From: Halococcus hamelinensis 100A6
GTDB lineage: Archaea > Halobacteriota > Halobacteria > Halobacteriales > Halococcaceae
Assembly: GCF_000336675.1 (NCBI RefSeq)
Contig: NZ_AOMB01000010.1
Span: 18,005 to 82,004, forward strand
DNA length: 64,000 bases
Direction: 5' to 3'
In this document: piece after piece, positions 7,839 to 16,025 of the stretch
Position numbering within the stretch: position 1 is the first letter of the stretch
Layout: every line of letters starts with the position of its first letter
The notes under the pieces: model-generated
Told to the model about the DNA's origin: nothing
Databases searched by the model: none
The model's input: the letters and a program-made list of their open reading frames with translations, nothing else
Position numbers and translations under genes: made by a program

Positions 7839-9073
7839 AGCGACCTCGCTTTGATGAGGGTCTCTTCGGCATCCGCTGGCCCGCCCAGTTGCTCGAAGTC
7901 GTTCGCGAGGACGTACCGCCCGAAGGTCGGTCCCTCGACCCGGTAGTACACCCCGAGGATCTTGCCTCTGATCTCGTCGGCCACGACGGTGGTATCGAGC
8001 GCGTCCATCGCCATCTCCTTCGCCTCGGAGAGGGTGATCCCGGTGAGGGCCTCGGTGGCCTCCTCGTCGAAGATCGTCTCGTGGACCTCGTTGCCGTCGT
8101 CGATGACGGCCTTGATCCGGAGGTCGAACTCGCCATCGACCTCGCCGTGTTCGGAGCACCGACCGTTCTGGAGCACCCTGGTACAGTCCTCCTCGGGACA
8201 CCGCTTGATCAGACCGCTCCCGCGCTGGATGTCCACTAGCGCGCCCTCCACAGTCGTGGAATCGTCGCCGACCTCGATGTCCTCGTCGAGCTCCTCGATG
8301 TCCGTCGTCCGGTTGAGCTTGACCGAGAACCGACCCTCGTACTCGTCGGTGACGAGGTTCGAGAGGCGGTAAACCCCGCCCTCGTCGAGTTCGGGGAGGT
8401 CGGACTTCGCCCACTTCGTGAACTTGATCGTCCCCGTTGGGTCGCCGAGCAGGCCCACCTGCCCCACCGACTCGCTCCGGGGCTCCCAGAGCTGGGTGAC
8501 CTTCGCCGTGAGGTCGATCCACTCCTCGGGCGCGTCGACCTCGGTTATCGTTCGCTCCTCGCTCGCGCCGCCCGACTCGGGGACGTCGAGCTCCTCGTCG
8601 AGTTCCTCGATGTCCGTCGTTCGGTTGAGCTTGACCGAGAACCGACCCTCGTACTCGTCGGTGACGACGTTTTCGAGCCGGTAGACTCCGCCCTCGTCGA
8701 GTTCGGGCAGGTCGGAGGTCGCCCACGCGGTGAACTTGATGGTGCCCGTCTCGTCGCCGAGCAGGCCCACCTGGGCGATCGACTCGCTCCGGGGCTCCCA
8801 GAGCTGGAGGACCTTCACGGTGAGGTCGACCCACTGCTCGGGCGCGTCGATGGTCTCGACCGTCCGCTCCTCGCTCTCGCCACCGAGTTCGTCCCGGTCC
8901 ATCCCCGCCTCGTCGAGGTAGCTGCTCGTGACGCTCCGGCGCGCCTCCTCGAGGGGAACCCGGTAGTCGTTGACCAGCGTGTCGAGGCGCTCCTCGACGT
9001 CCTCGACGCTGATATCCAGTGTATCGGAAAACTGCTCGTGTATCTCCGCTGCGTGCTGTTGTACGTCCGTCAT
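7835..9073 (-). CDS. rpa1: Replication protein A, two tandem OB folds plus zinc finger
   Basis: This 412-residue single-stranded-DNA-binding protein has an N-terminal helical part (about 1-65). Two very similar OB folds follow (about 75-165 and 180-270). Then comes a zinc finger of the form CPEEDC...CSEHG (about 290-310) and a C-terminal region. The two OB folds share long identical stretches such as DEYEGRFSVKLNRTTDIEEL, and this is visible at DNA level with a period of 312 bp. The start at 9073 (MTDVQQHAAE) is well supported. The zinc finger and OB count match the Rpa1 type of Haloferax; the symbol carries some uncertainty. Confidence 0.9.
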   Translation of the reverse strand: MTDVQQHAAEIHEQFSDTLDISVEDVEERLDTLVNDYRVPLEEARRSVTSSYLDEAGMDRDELGGESEERTVETIDAPEQWVDLTVKVLQLWEPRSESIAQVGLLGDETGTIKFTAWATSDLPELDEGGVYRLENVVTDEYEGRFSVKLNRTTDIEELDEELDVPESGGASEERTITEVDAPEEWIDLTAKVTQLWEPRSESVGQVGLLGDPTGTIKFTKWAKSDLPELDEGGVYRLSNLVTDEYEGRFSVKLNRTTDIEELDEDIEVGDDSTTVEGALVDIQRGSGLIKRCPEEDCTRVLQNGRCSEHGEVDGEFDLRIKAVIDDGNEVHETIFDEEATEALTGITLSEAKEMAMDALDTTVVADEIRGKILGVYYRVEGPTFGRYVLANDFEQLGGPADAEETLIKARSL

Positions 9074-9132
9074 TGGTTGTCCTGTCTCCGCGTGTTTTCG
9101 GTGGGAGACAGTCGTGGGTAGGTGCGCGATGG

Positions 9133-9141
9133 TATAAAAAG
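9133..9141 (-). promoter_or_regulatory. TATA element in the rpa1 / small-protein divergent region
   Basis: TATAAAAAG on the plus strand reads CTTTTTATA on the minus strand. It lies 60 nt from the rpa1 start and 74 nt from the gene at 9215. Orientation is ambiguous; rpa1 with a short leader is the better fit. Confidence 0.35.
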
Positions 9142-9214
9142 TTCCGCGAGCACGGTGAAAGTGGTCGAGAACGTGAGCGACGGGCCTTTGTAGCGTCCTC
9201 CCCTCTCGTCTCCC

Positions 9215-9490
9215 ATGAGCGACGAGGGTCGCCTCGCGCGGCTTCTCAGCACGACGGCGCGCGCGGCGGGTCGGCGCTACGCCGAATCGAGACGGTCCTA
9301 CGACAGCGGCCGCACCCGCGCCGAGGGCGACGGCCCCTACGACGAGCACGTCCGGATCGTCTGTCGCCGCCACGCCCAGAAACGCACCGTGAACCTCGAC
9401 GGCTACGTCCCGGACTGCTTCGACCCCGAGCACCCCGACTGCGAGGGCTGTCTGGAGGACGTCCGCGAGGGGACCGTCGAAACCTGGTGA
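9215..9490 (+). CDS. Small conserved haloarchaeal cysteine protein
   Basis: This 91-residue protein has a basic N-terminal half (RLLSTTARAAGRRYAE) and a C-terminal half with spaced cysteines: VCRRHAQKR, DCFDPEHPDCEGC. I recall similar haloarchaeal proteins ending in EDVREGTVETW-like residues (DUF7091, from memory). A metal-binding role is plausible from the Cys/His content but unproven. The ATG at 9215 is clear and codon bias is typical. It stands between rpa1 (divergent) and the sulfite-oxidase-type gene 95 nt downstream. Confidence 0.72.
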   Translation: MSDEGRLARLLSTTARAAGRRYAESRRSYDSGRTRAEGDGPYDEHVRIVCRRHAQKRTVNLDGYVPDCFDPEHPDCEGCLEDVREGTVETW

Positions 9491-9585
9491 GTGCGGGAAG
9501 AGCTTCGACGAGCGCCGACCCGAGCCACGCGGACCTTCTCCTCGCAAGCAGAACACGGGAATGGGCTGCCGGTGTCTCGTCGGAC

Positions 9586-10821
9586 ATGGCACCCGATGGT
9601 CCGGACCCACGGCGGCGCGGCTCGCTCACCGAACGGTATCCCGGCCTCGACGTGCTCGTCGACGAGCCGCCGAATGCACAGACGGCCGCTCGTTCGAACC
9701 TCGCGACCCCAATCACGCCGCGCGACGAACACTTCGTCCGGGTCCACCACCGGACCCCGGAGATCGACGCCGACGAGTGGACCGTCTCGCTCGCGGGGCT
9801 GGTCGAGGACGAAGCCGAGCTCTCGATGGAGGAACTCAGGTGTGCGTTCCCCACCGAGTCGGTGGTCCACACCATGGAGTGTTCGGGCAACGGACGAACC
9901 TACTTCGAGCCGGACGCCGAGGGCGACCAGTGGAGCTTCGGGGCGGTCGGCAACGCGGTCTGGACCGGCACGCCGATGAGCGCCGTCCTCGACGAGTACG
10001 GCGGCGCGACCGACGACGGGCTCTGGCTCTCGGCGATGGGTGGCGAGGCACCGCCCGACAAGGACGTCTTCTGTCGGTCGATCCCGCTGGCGAAGGTCCG
10101 GGAGGACTGTCTGCTGGCCTACGAGATGAACGGCGCACCGATGGCCCCCGAACACGGCTACCCCGTTCGACTGGTCGTTCCCGGCTGGTTCGGCAACAAC
10201 AGCGTGAAATGGGTCGAGGAGATCCGCGTGATGGACGGCATGGTCGAGGGCGAGGCGTGGACCGACCGCGACGGGCAGGACTACACCCAGTACCAGCAGT
10301 CCTCCTATCGGATCGTCCCCGACCAGGACGAGCAACCCGACCGCCACCGCTCGGTCGACACCGTGAGCACCTACGACCAGATGACCGAGGACGAAGGGGT
10401 TCGGAACGCCTACCTCTTCGACCAGCTCGTGAAGTCGCTCCTCACGACGCCCGAAGACGGGGCCACGCTCTCGGGTCCACGAATCGAACTCTCGGGGGTC
10501 GCGTGGTCGGGCGAGGATGCGGTCGAGCGCGTCGAGGTCTCGACCGACGGCGGCGAGTCGTGGGACGAAGCGACGTTCGTGGGTCCGGACCTCGGACGAT
10601 ACGCGCTCGATCGATTCCGGTACGTCTGGGAGCCCGAACCGGGCGAGCACACGCTCTGCTCGCGGGCGACCGACGAACGCGGCCGAACGCAACCGGCCAC
10701 GGTCTCGGATCCCGAGGACGAGCTTCGCGGCATCGAGAACGACGAGTTCCCCTGGAACGTGAAGGGCTACGGCAACAACGCCTATCGCCCGCTCGGAGTC
10801 ACCGTCGAGGTGGAGGCGTAA
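9586..10821 (+). CDS. Sulfite oxidase-family molybdopterin oxidoreductase
   Basis: This 411-residue protein carries the oxidoreductase molybdopterin domain. The Mo-ligand cysteine lies in HTMECSGNGR (Cys99), followed by PEHGYPVRLVVPGWFG and KWVEEIRV, which line the cofactor pocket. A C-terminal Mo-co dimerisation domain (about 300-400) follows. No signal peptide is visible, so it is probably cytoplasmic. The ATG at 9586 is chosen because upstream frame content looks non-coding. It overlaps the next gene by one base (TAATG), and a DUF2243 membrane protein follows, so the three genes at 9586-11509 form one operon. The substrate, sulfite or another oxyanion, is not determined. Confidence 0.86.
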   Translation: MAPDGPDPRRRGSLTERYPGLDVLVDEPPNAQTAARSNLATPITPRDEHFVRVHHRTPEIDADEWTVSLAGLVEDEAELSMEELRCAFPTESVVHTMECSGNGRTYFEPDAEGDQWSFGAVGNAVWTGTPMSAVLDEYGGATDDGLWLSAMGGEAPPDKDVFCRSIPLAKVREDCLLAYEMNGAPMAPEHGYPVRLVVPGWFGNNSVKWVEEIRVMDGMVEGEAWTDRDGQDYTQYQQSSYRIVPDQDEQPDRHRSVDTVSTYDQMTEDEGVRNAYLFDQLVKSLLTTPEDGATLSGPRIELSGVAWSGEDAVERVEVSTDGGESWDEATFVGPDLGRYALDRFRYVWEPEPGEHTLCSRATDERGRTQPATVSDPEDELRGIENDEFPWNVKGYGNNAYRPLGVTVEVEA

Positions 10822-11333
10822 TGGCGTCCCAATCGGACGAGCCCGCCGAGCGGGCCGTTCCCCGTCGAGCACTGTTCGCCGCCGGGGTCTTCGGGTTCGG
10901 GTTCAGCGGGCTGATCGACGTGCTCCTCCTCCACCACGTCCTCCAGTGGCACCACCTCGTCTCGGGGATCTACCCGATGGACACCCTCGACGGCCTCAGG
11001 ATCAACGTCCTCGCGGACGGGCTGTTCTCCATCGGCATGGTCGTCATCGCGGGGGTCGGCGCGGGCCTCGTCTGGCGCGCCGAACGGCGGACCGCGACCC
11101 CGCTCGCGTTCCGGCCGGTCGCGGGCGCGGCGGTGGTCGGTCTCGGGCTGTTCGACCTCTACGACGCGGTCGTCGACCACATGATCCTCGGCCTCCACCA
11201 GCCGCTCTCGATGGGCGGGATGTACAACCCCCACTGGATCGTCGTCAGCGTCCTCATCATCGGCGCGGGCGCGTACGTCTACCGGACGGGGATCGGCGAA
11301 ACCGAGGACGCCACCGAGGCCCCTCGACCGTGA
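10821..11333 (+). CDS. DUF2243 membrane protein
   Basis: This 170-residue integral membrane protein has four hydrophobic segments (about residues 17-40, 65-85, 98-120 and 135-155). It has the family's conserved His-rich pieces DVLLLHHVLQWHH, LYDAVVDHMILGLH and MYNPHW, which suggest metal or heme binding. The A of its ATG is the last base of the preceding stop codon, which implies translational coupling to the molybdoenzyme. It may be the membrane electron partner of that enzyme, but this is inference only. Confidence 0.85.
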   Translation: MASQSDEPAERAVPRRALFAAGVFGFGFSGLIDVLLLHHVLQWHHLVSGIYPMDTLDGLRINVLADGLFSIGMVVIAGVGAGLVWRAERRTATPLAFRPVAGAAVVGLGLFDLYDAVVDHMILGLHQPLSMGGMYNPHWIVVSVLIIGAGAYVYRTGIGETEDATEAPRP

Positions 11334-11509
11334 TCCCGCCGACCACGGACCTGCTGACCCTCTCCGTCGTGGTCGCCCACGCTGCGGGCCGTCCAACGCC
11401 GGTCCCGCACTGGGCAGTGTTGATCGTCGGCGTGCTCGGGCTCTGGGTCGTCGTCGCCGGCGGCGTCGCCGCCGTCGATGGGTTCTTCGACGCGCTCTCG
11501 GACCGATGA
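11330..11509 (+). CDS. 59-residue membrane protein coupled to the DUF2243 gene
   Basis: This very short gene starts with GTG at 11330, overlapping the TGA of the DUF2243 gene (GTGA). It encodes an N-terminal stretch with AHAAGRPTPVPHW, then one strong membrane helix (about residues 29-48), then an acidic end. Overlap, codon bias and the helix all argue for a real protein. It is probably the third product of the sulfite-oxidase operon. I know no named family. Confidence 0.62.
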   Translation: MIPPTTDLLTLSVVVAHAAGRPTPVPHWAVLIVGVLGLWVVVAGGVAAVDGFFDALSDR

Positions 11510-11621
11510 CGTGCTCGTACTCCGAAGCACCGGCTCTCGTCGGCAGTCGAATCGCCGGGTCGGCTGTAAACAGCAAGCTCGCTCCTTATCGAGCTCCCGC
11601 GAGTTGGTGAGGACGATCGTT

Positions 11622-12110
11622 ATGTGTGCCAACAATCTCGACGAGCTGTTCGAGGACGGACTGAAACACGTCTACTACGCCGAACAGCAGCTCGTTGACG
11701 CGACCGAGGAGCTCGCCGAGTCCACCACCGACGACGAGCTCGCCGAGGCGTTCGCCGAACACCACGAGGAGACCAAGGAGCAGGTCGAACGCCTCGAATC
11801 GGTGTTCGAGGAGATCGACGCCACCCCGGAGGCCGAACCGGACCACGCGGTCGACGGCCTGATCGAGAACCACGAGGACTTCGTGAACCAGGACCCCGAC
11901 GACCACGTCCTCGACCGGTTCAACATCGCCGCCGGCCAGAAGTCCGAACACTACGAGATCGCCGCCTACGGCAACCTGATCCCGCTGGCCGACCAGCTCG
12001 GGATCGACGTCGCCGACACCCTCGAAGCCACCCTCCGCGAGGAGCAGGACGCGCTCGACGAACTCTCGGCGTTCGGCGAGGAGTTCGACTACGGCCAGAT
12101 CGACGAGTAA
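11622..12110 (+). CDS. YciF/DUF892-type ferritin-like protein
   Basis: This 162-residue all-helical protein starts MCANNLDELFEDGLKHVYYAEQQ, the typical opening of DUF892, in which a YAEQQL helix carries a metal ligand. Further possible ligands are in EHHEETKEQ and KSEHYEIAAYG. The fold is a four-helix bundle related to ferritin and rubrerythrin, linked to stress in other organisms. The chain is strongly acidic. A TATA-like CTTATC at about 11584 lies upstream of the ATG at 11622. Confidence in the family is high; the reaction is unknown. Confidence 0.87.
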   Translation: MCANNLDELFEDGLKHVYYAEQQLVDATEELAESTTDDELAEAFAEHHEETKEQVERLESVFEEIDATPEAEPDHAVDGLIENHEDFVNQDPDDHVLDRFNIAAGQKSEHYEIAAYGNLIPLADQLGIDVADTLEATLREEQDALDELSAFGEEFDYGQIDE

Positions 12111-12165
12111 CGGTCCCACCGAAGACCTGAAGCGACCGACTCCCGAACCCACACCCGTTTTCGAC

Positions 12166-12936
12166 ATGAATCCCTTCATTCACCTGATCGCCGACTACGG
12201 CGCGGGCGACCCATCGTTCTCGGAGGTCGTCCAGCGACTGAAACACGAGGACCCGTCCATCACCGTGAACAAAACCCCTGTGGCTCCGTTCTCGACGGTC
12301 GCCACGGGTTTCTGGATCGAACAGTTGGGGGTGCACAACCCCGGCTTCGAGGGCCTCGCGATCTACTCGAACACCGCTCCCAGGTCGGACGAGACCGGCC
12401 CGCGGCAGTCGAACGAGGGCGAGCAGCTCTGTTATCTCGAACTCGAGAACGACGTCCCCGTGCTGGCGGTCGACGGCGGCTACAACCTCTCGTTCGTGAA
12501 GGACCGGATCACGACGTTCCGCGAGGTAGACGCCCCCGAGAGCGGGTCGCAGTTCCGTTCCCGGGATTACTTCCCGAGGCGGGTCGCCGAGGTCGCGAAC
12601 GGGAACGTCGAGTCGGTCGGCGAGGAGCTCCCGGTCGAGGACATCCCGGCGAAACCGGAGTCCGCCGTCTGCCACGTCGACGGGTACGGCAACGTCAAGA
12701 CCTCGATCCGGGCCTCCGCGCTCGACGCGAGCGGCGAAGTCACCGTCGAGATCGGCTCACACACTGAGGAGGTCGTCGCGCGGGAGGCGATATTCGAGGC
12801 CGACGAGGGCTCGCTGGTGCTGGCACCGGGCTCGTCGGGTGGCGAGGACCCGTACCTCGAAGTCGTCCACCGCGGCGGTTCGGCGGCGGAGACCTTCGGT
12901 CATCCGAGTCCCGGCGATTCCATCGAGCTCCGATAG
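12166..12936 (+). CDS. SAM hydroxide adenosyltransferase (DUF62)
   Basis: This 256-residue protein belongs to the family that hydrolyses S-adenosylmethionine to adenosine and methionine. Family landmarks are the N-terminal IADYGAGD, the central LAVDGGYNLSF, and DGYGNVKTS in the C-terminal beta-barrel domain. Relatives of fluorinase and chlorinase share this fold but have a different substrate loop. The physiological role in archaea is unclear, perhaps SAM turnover. It starts at the ATG at 12166, 55 nt after the ferritin-like gene. Confidence 0.87.
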   Translation: MNPFIHLIADYGAGDPSFSEVVQRLKHEDPSITVNKTPVAPFSTVATGFWIEQLGVHNPGFEGLAIYSNTAPRSDETGPRQSNEGEQLCYLELENDVPVLAVDGGYNLSFVKDRITTFREVDAPESGSQFRSRDYFPRRVAEVANGNVESVGEELPVEDIPAKPESAVCHVDGYGNVKTSIRASALDASGEVTVEIGSHTEEVVAREAIFEADEGSLVLAPGSSGGEDPYLEVVHRGGSAAETFGHPSPGDSIELR

Positions 12937-13007
12937 AGAGTCGTTCTCCTACCACGACCGTGTTCCCCGAATCGAGGGTGTGGAACTTCGGGTTCGAACC
13001 GTCGAGG

Positions 13008-13793
13008 TCAGCTCTTGAGCGAGCCACCGTCGACCGGCACGGCGGCCCCGGTGAGGTAGCTCGCGCGTGCGCTCGACAGGAACGCGACCGCTTCGCCGAG
13101 CTCGCGCGGGTCGCCCACGCGGTCGAGCGGCACGTCGTCGGACCAGTCCGCCAGCCCGGCCTCGTAGTCCTCGTAGTCGCCGCGCTCGACGCCCGCTTCG
13201 ATGAGTTCCTCGATCCGTGGCGTCTCGTAGCTCCCCGGCAACACCGAGTTCGCCCGGATCGATGGGCCGAACTCCCGTGCGACGGTCTCGACCAATCCCG
13301 GCACCCCGCGCCGGACCGCGTTCGAGAGCACCAGCCCCTCGATCGGTTCGGCCACGCTCGTCGAGGTGATCGCGACCCAGGTCCCGGCGTCGCTGTCGTC
13401 GAGGTGCGGGTGGGCGGCCGTGAGCACCCGGACGACGCTCATCACCAGTAGGTCGTAGGCCGTGTACCACTCCTCCTCGGGGAGGTCGAGGAATTGCCCG
13501 CTCGGCGGCCCGCCCGCCGACGTCACGAGGTGATCGAGGCCGCCGAACGCCTCGACGGTCCCCTCGACCAGCGCCTCACAATCCGCCGGGTCGGTGATGT
13601 CCGCCTGCACGCCGAGCACGTCACCCGGCCCCGCCGCGTCGACCGTCTCGCGCGCCGAGTCCAGCCGGTCGGCGTCGCGGCCACAGATAGTCACGTTCGC
13701 ACCTTCGGCGGCGAGCGCTTCGGCGCTCGCCAGCCCGAGCCCGCTCGTGCTCGCCGTCACCAGCGCCGCGTTGCCGTCGAGTTCGAGGTCCAT
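13008..13793 (-). CDS. Short-chain dehydrogenase/reductase with atypical active site
   Basis: This 261-residue Rossmann-fold protein has TASTSGLGLASAEAL as the glycine-rich NAD(P) loop, then SAGG (in place of NNAG), the catalytic-type serine in AITSTSV, and a C-terminal LTGAAVPVDGGS. The YxxxK motif is not there: the aligned stretch SNAVR has Ser and Arg at the Tyr and Lys positions. Either the subfamily uses other residues or the enzyme lacks classical reductase activity. It stands alone, convergent with the SAM hydrolase gene. Confidence 0.83.
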   Translation of the reverse strand: MDLELDGNAALVTASTSGLGLASAEALAAEGANVTICGRDADRLDSARETVDAAGPGDVLGVQADITDPADCEALVEGTVEAFGGLDHLVTSAGGPPSGQFLDLPEEEWYTAYDLLVMSVVRVLTAAHPHLDDSDAGTWVAITSTSVAEPIEGLVLSNAVRRGVPGLVETVAREFGPSIRANSVLPGSYETPRIEELIEAGVERGDYEDYEAGLADWSDDVPLDRVGDPRELGEAVAFLSSARASYLTGAAVPVDGGSLKS

Positions 13794-13856
13794 ACGCGCC
13801 GTTCGAGCGCCGAACTCATAGCTCCCCGTGGTTCGTCGCCGGACTGTCCAGCCGGC

Positions 13857-14327
13857 CTACCCGCCCCAGAAGTTCTCGCGGCTGCCGAGGCGCTGACGAC
13901 GCCCCGGCCGTTTCGGCCCGTCGTCATCGTCGTCTTCGCCCTCACTCTCGTCGGTCTCGGTTTCGTCTTCATCGCCCGCCTCGCCCTCCTCTTCCATTGG
14001 GAGGCGTTCGAGTTCGTCCGCCCGCGCGTGGTTCGATCGGACCTTCGTGATCTTCACCCGCGAGCGCGCCTCGGGCAACACGCCGTCGACGAAGACGATG
14101 AAGCCGTCCTCGGTCCGGCCCACGCCCGCGCCGCTCTCGTGCATATCCTCGACCGTGACGACCAGCTCCTCGCCGATCGTCACCGGCTGGGATTTCAGCT
14201 CCCTGATGGGCTGGCTGTAGTGATTACACCACTCCGCACCGCCGCGATTCCCGTAGTGTTGACACCCCATGCCGTTGATCCGCTCGGAGAAACTCGGGCA
14301 TTCGTCGGCGAGTGGACAGTCCGCCAT
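13857..14327 (-). CDS. TRAM-domain RNA-binding protein with Cys/His cluster
   Basis: This is a 156-residue protein. The N-terminus has a probable metal site (CPLADEC, GCQHYGN, WCNHYSQ). A TRAM domain follows (about residues 48-100: VTIGEELVVTVEDMHESGAGVG, then a turn, then VLPEARSRVKITKV), the beta-barrel that binds structured RNA. The tail is a long acidic run of Asp/Glu then a basic end. The ATG at 14327 gives MADCPLADEC. Archaeal single-TRAM proteins act as RNA chaperones, including in the cold. The acidic extension is unusual but fits a halophile. Confidence 0.85.
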   Translation of the reverse strand: MADCPLADECPSFSERINGMGCQHYGNRGGAEWCNHYSQPIRELKSQPVTIGEELVVTVEDMHESGAGVGRTEDGFIVFVDGVLPEARSRVKITKVRSNHARADELERLPMEEEGEAGDEDETETDESEGEDDDDDGPKRPGRRQRLGSRENFWGG

Positions 14328-14365
14328 ACGGATAGTTACTACCCAGGTAGCTAAATGCTTACGAC

Positions 14366-14421
14366 CCACCTTTTGCTGCGCTCGTTCGGCGCGAAGCGCC
14401 TCACTCGCTGGCAAAAGGTGG
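14366..14421. repeat. Intergenic repeat module A: CCACCTTTTGC / GCAAAAGGTGG
   Basis: This is a perfect 11-bp inverted repeat (14366-14376 and 14411-14421). Between the arms is a nested hairpin, GGCGC GAA GCGCC, at 14388-14400. A near-identical module stands at 25473-25522 and a left half at 63871-63882. It begins the 405-nt gene-free stretch 14328-14732. The rest of that stretch holds module B (14507-14521), a copy of the CGCCCTTCATCCACCAGGA string and the 27-bp tandem repeat. I see no gene in it. Confidence 0.8.
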
Positions 14422-14506
14422 ATCAAAAGCGCGTCGGGTTCCTTTCAGTCACCCTCGCGCCCGCTCGCTCGGCTTCGCCTCGCTCGCGGTACAATCACAA
14501 TCCACT

Positions 14507-14521
14507 CCGCACAGTACCGCC
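14507..14521 (+). repeat. Repeat module B (CCGCACAGTACCGCC variant)
   Basis: One mismatch from CCGCACAGCACCGCC, which occurs at 25612, 37482 and 61900, with a near copy on the minus strand at 38727-38741. It is one of the shared pieces in the mosaic intergenic regions. Confidence 0.7.
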
Positions 14522-14623
14522 GAAGCCCTCGCCGCACGCTCCTTTCAGTCGCTACTCGCTCCCTGCGGTCGCTCGCGCGGCTCGCCCTTCATCCACCAGG
14601 AACCGCAACCGTCCCGCACTGTC

Positions 14624-14731
14624 ACCGCACTGCGGCCGCCCCGCACCGCAACCGCACTGCGGCCGCCCCGCACCGCAACCGCACTGCGGCCGCCCCGCAC
14701 CGCAACCGCACCGCGGCCGCACCGCCGACGT
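14624..14731. repeat. 27-bp tandem repeat
   Basis: Three perfect 27-bp units run 14624-14650, 14651-14677 and 14678-14704. Each unit begins ACCGCACTGCGGCC and ends CCGCACCGCA. A degenerate fourth copy follows, up to the end of the MntH-like gene. There are no spacers, so it is not a CRISPR array. Confidence 0.9.
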
Positions 14732-14732
14732 C

Positions 14733-15989
14733 TCAGACGAACACTTCGGTGTAGATCAGCCAGACGTTGAGCACCACGATCAACGCGATCATCGCCCCGA
14801 GCACCGTCGTCGTGGTCTTCCGGTTCGTGAACGACTGCATCAACCCCTCCTCGCGCGTGAACCAGAGCAACGGGATCAACACGAACGGGAGTTCGAAACT
14901 CAGCGCGACCTGGGAGGCTACCAGCACGCTCGTCGGGTCGAAGCCCGCGATCACGACCGCGAGGCTCGGGACGAGGGTCACCGACCGCCGGAGCCAGACG
15001 TTGATCTGGAGGTCGAGGAAGCCGTCCATGACGGTCTGTCCGGCCATCGTCGCCACCAGCGAGGACGACAGGCCAGCGGCTATCAGCGCGAGCCCGAACA
15101 CGAGGCTCGAGTTCGAGCCGAAGACGTTCTGGAGGGTGACGTACGCCTCGTTGAGCGTGCTTATTCCTGTGCCCTGGAGCGCCGCCGCGGCGACCACGAG
15201 CATCGCGGCGTTGACGAACATCGCGCCGAACAGCGCGAGTATCGTGTCCACCGACTCGAACCGGAAGTGCCGGCGGTGGACGGCCTCGGTGTCCCCGTCG
15301 GTCTCCATCAACCGATTCCGGCGGTCCTGGACGATGTAGGGGTGGAGGTAGACCGAGTGGGGCATCACGGTCGCGCCGAGGATCCCGATCGCGACGTAGA
15401 GCGCGTCCGGACCGGGGATCGTCGGCAGGAGCCCGCGCGCGATCTCCCCACCCGTGGGTCGGGCGAGGGCCACTTCGAAGAGGAAGCCGAGCGCGATCAC
15501 GCCGACGAGCGCCATGATCACGAACTCGACCCAGCGGTAGCCCTGCTTACGGGCGGTTCTGACCCCAAGAAGGGCGAACGACGCCGCGCCCGCGAGCACC
15601 GCTCCCGCTGGCAGGGGGACGTTGAACACGAGGCTGAACCCGATCGCCGCGCCGATGATCTCCGCCATGTCGGTCGCGATCATCGCGAGCTCCGCGGCGG
15701 CCCACAGGAAGTACACGAGGGGCCGCGGCAACCGCTCGCGACAGAGCTGGGCGATCCCCTTCCCGGTCGCGATCCCGAGCTTCGCCGCGACGATCTGGAT
15801 CCCCATCGCCATGAAGCTCGCGAGCACGATCACCCACAGCAACGCGGTGCCGTACTGCGCGCCACCCGAGATGTTGGTGGCCCAGTTCCCCGGGTCCATG
15901 TACGCGACGCTGATCAGGAATCCCGGCCCGAGATACGTCAGTAGCTCCCGAAACGGGAGCCGTCGCAGGGACGTGCCCCCGCGGCTCAC
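14733..15989 (-). CDS. mntH: Nramp-family divalent metal transporter (Mn/Fe)
   Basis: This 418-residue, 11-helix membrane transporter moves Mn2+ or Fe2+ inward with protons. Both metal-site signatures are intact: DPGN at residues 32-35 in helix 1 and MPH at 209-211 in helix 6. GQTVMDGF is also present. The start is GTG at 15989, with a GGAGG about 15 nt before it. An operator-like dyad and a TATA element lie just upstream (16026-16071), which suggests control by a SirR/MntR-type DtxR-family repressor. The gene ends inside the 27-bp repeat region. Confidence 0.9.
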   Translation of the reverse strand: MSRGGTSLRRLPFRELLTYLGPGFLISVAYMDPGNWATNISGGAQYGTALLWVIVLASFMAMGIQIVAAKLGIATGKGIAQLCRERLPRPLVYFLWAAAELAMIATDMAEIIGAAIGFSLVFNVPLPAGAVLAGAASFALLGVRTARKQGYRWVEFVIMALVGVIALGFLFEVALARPTGGEIARGLLPTIPGPDALYVAIGILGATVMPHSVYLHPYIVQDRRNRLMETDGDTEAVHRRHFRFESVDTILALFGAMFVNAAMLVVAAAALQGTGISTLNEAYVTLQNVFGSNSSLVFGLALIAAGLSSSLVATMAGQTVMDGFLDLQINVWLRRSVTLVPSLAVVIAGFDPTSVLVASQVALSFELPFVLIPLLWFTREEGLMQSFTNRKTTTTVLGAMIALIVVLNVWLIYTEVFV

Positions 15990-16025
15990 CGACGAACCCG
16001 CCTCCGGAGGGGACCAGAACGTGAA

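Noticed and set aside
12985..13007. tRNA-like T-arm (GGTTCGAACC)
   Set aside because: No acceptor, D-arm or anticodon stem can be drawn around it.
14624..14731. Possible CRISPR array
   Set aside because: The 27-bp units are joined directly without spacers, and there are no cas genes in the window.
14355..15944. 529-residue plus-strand frame
   Set aside because: Antisense of the Nramp gene, which has both metal-site motifs.
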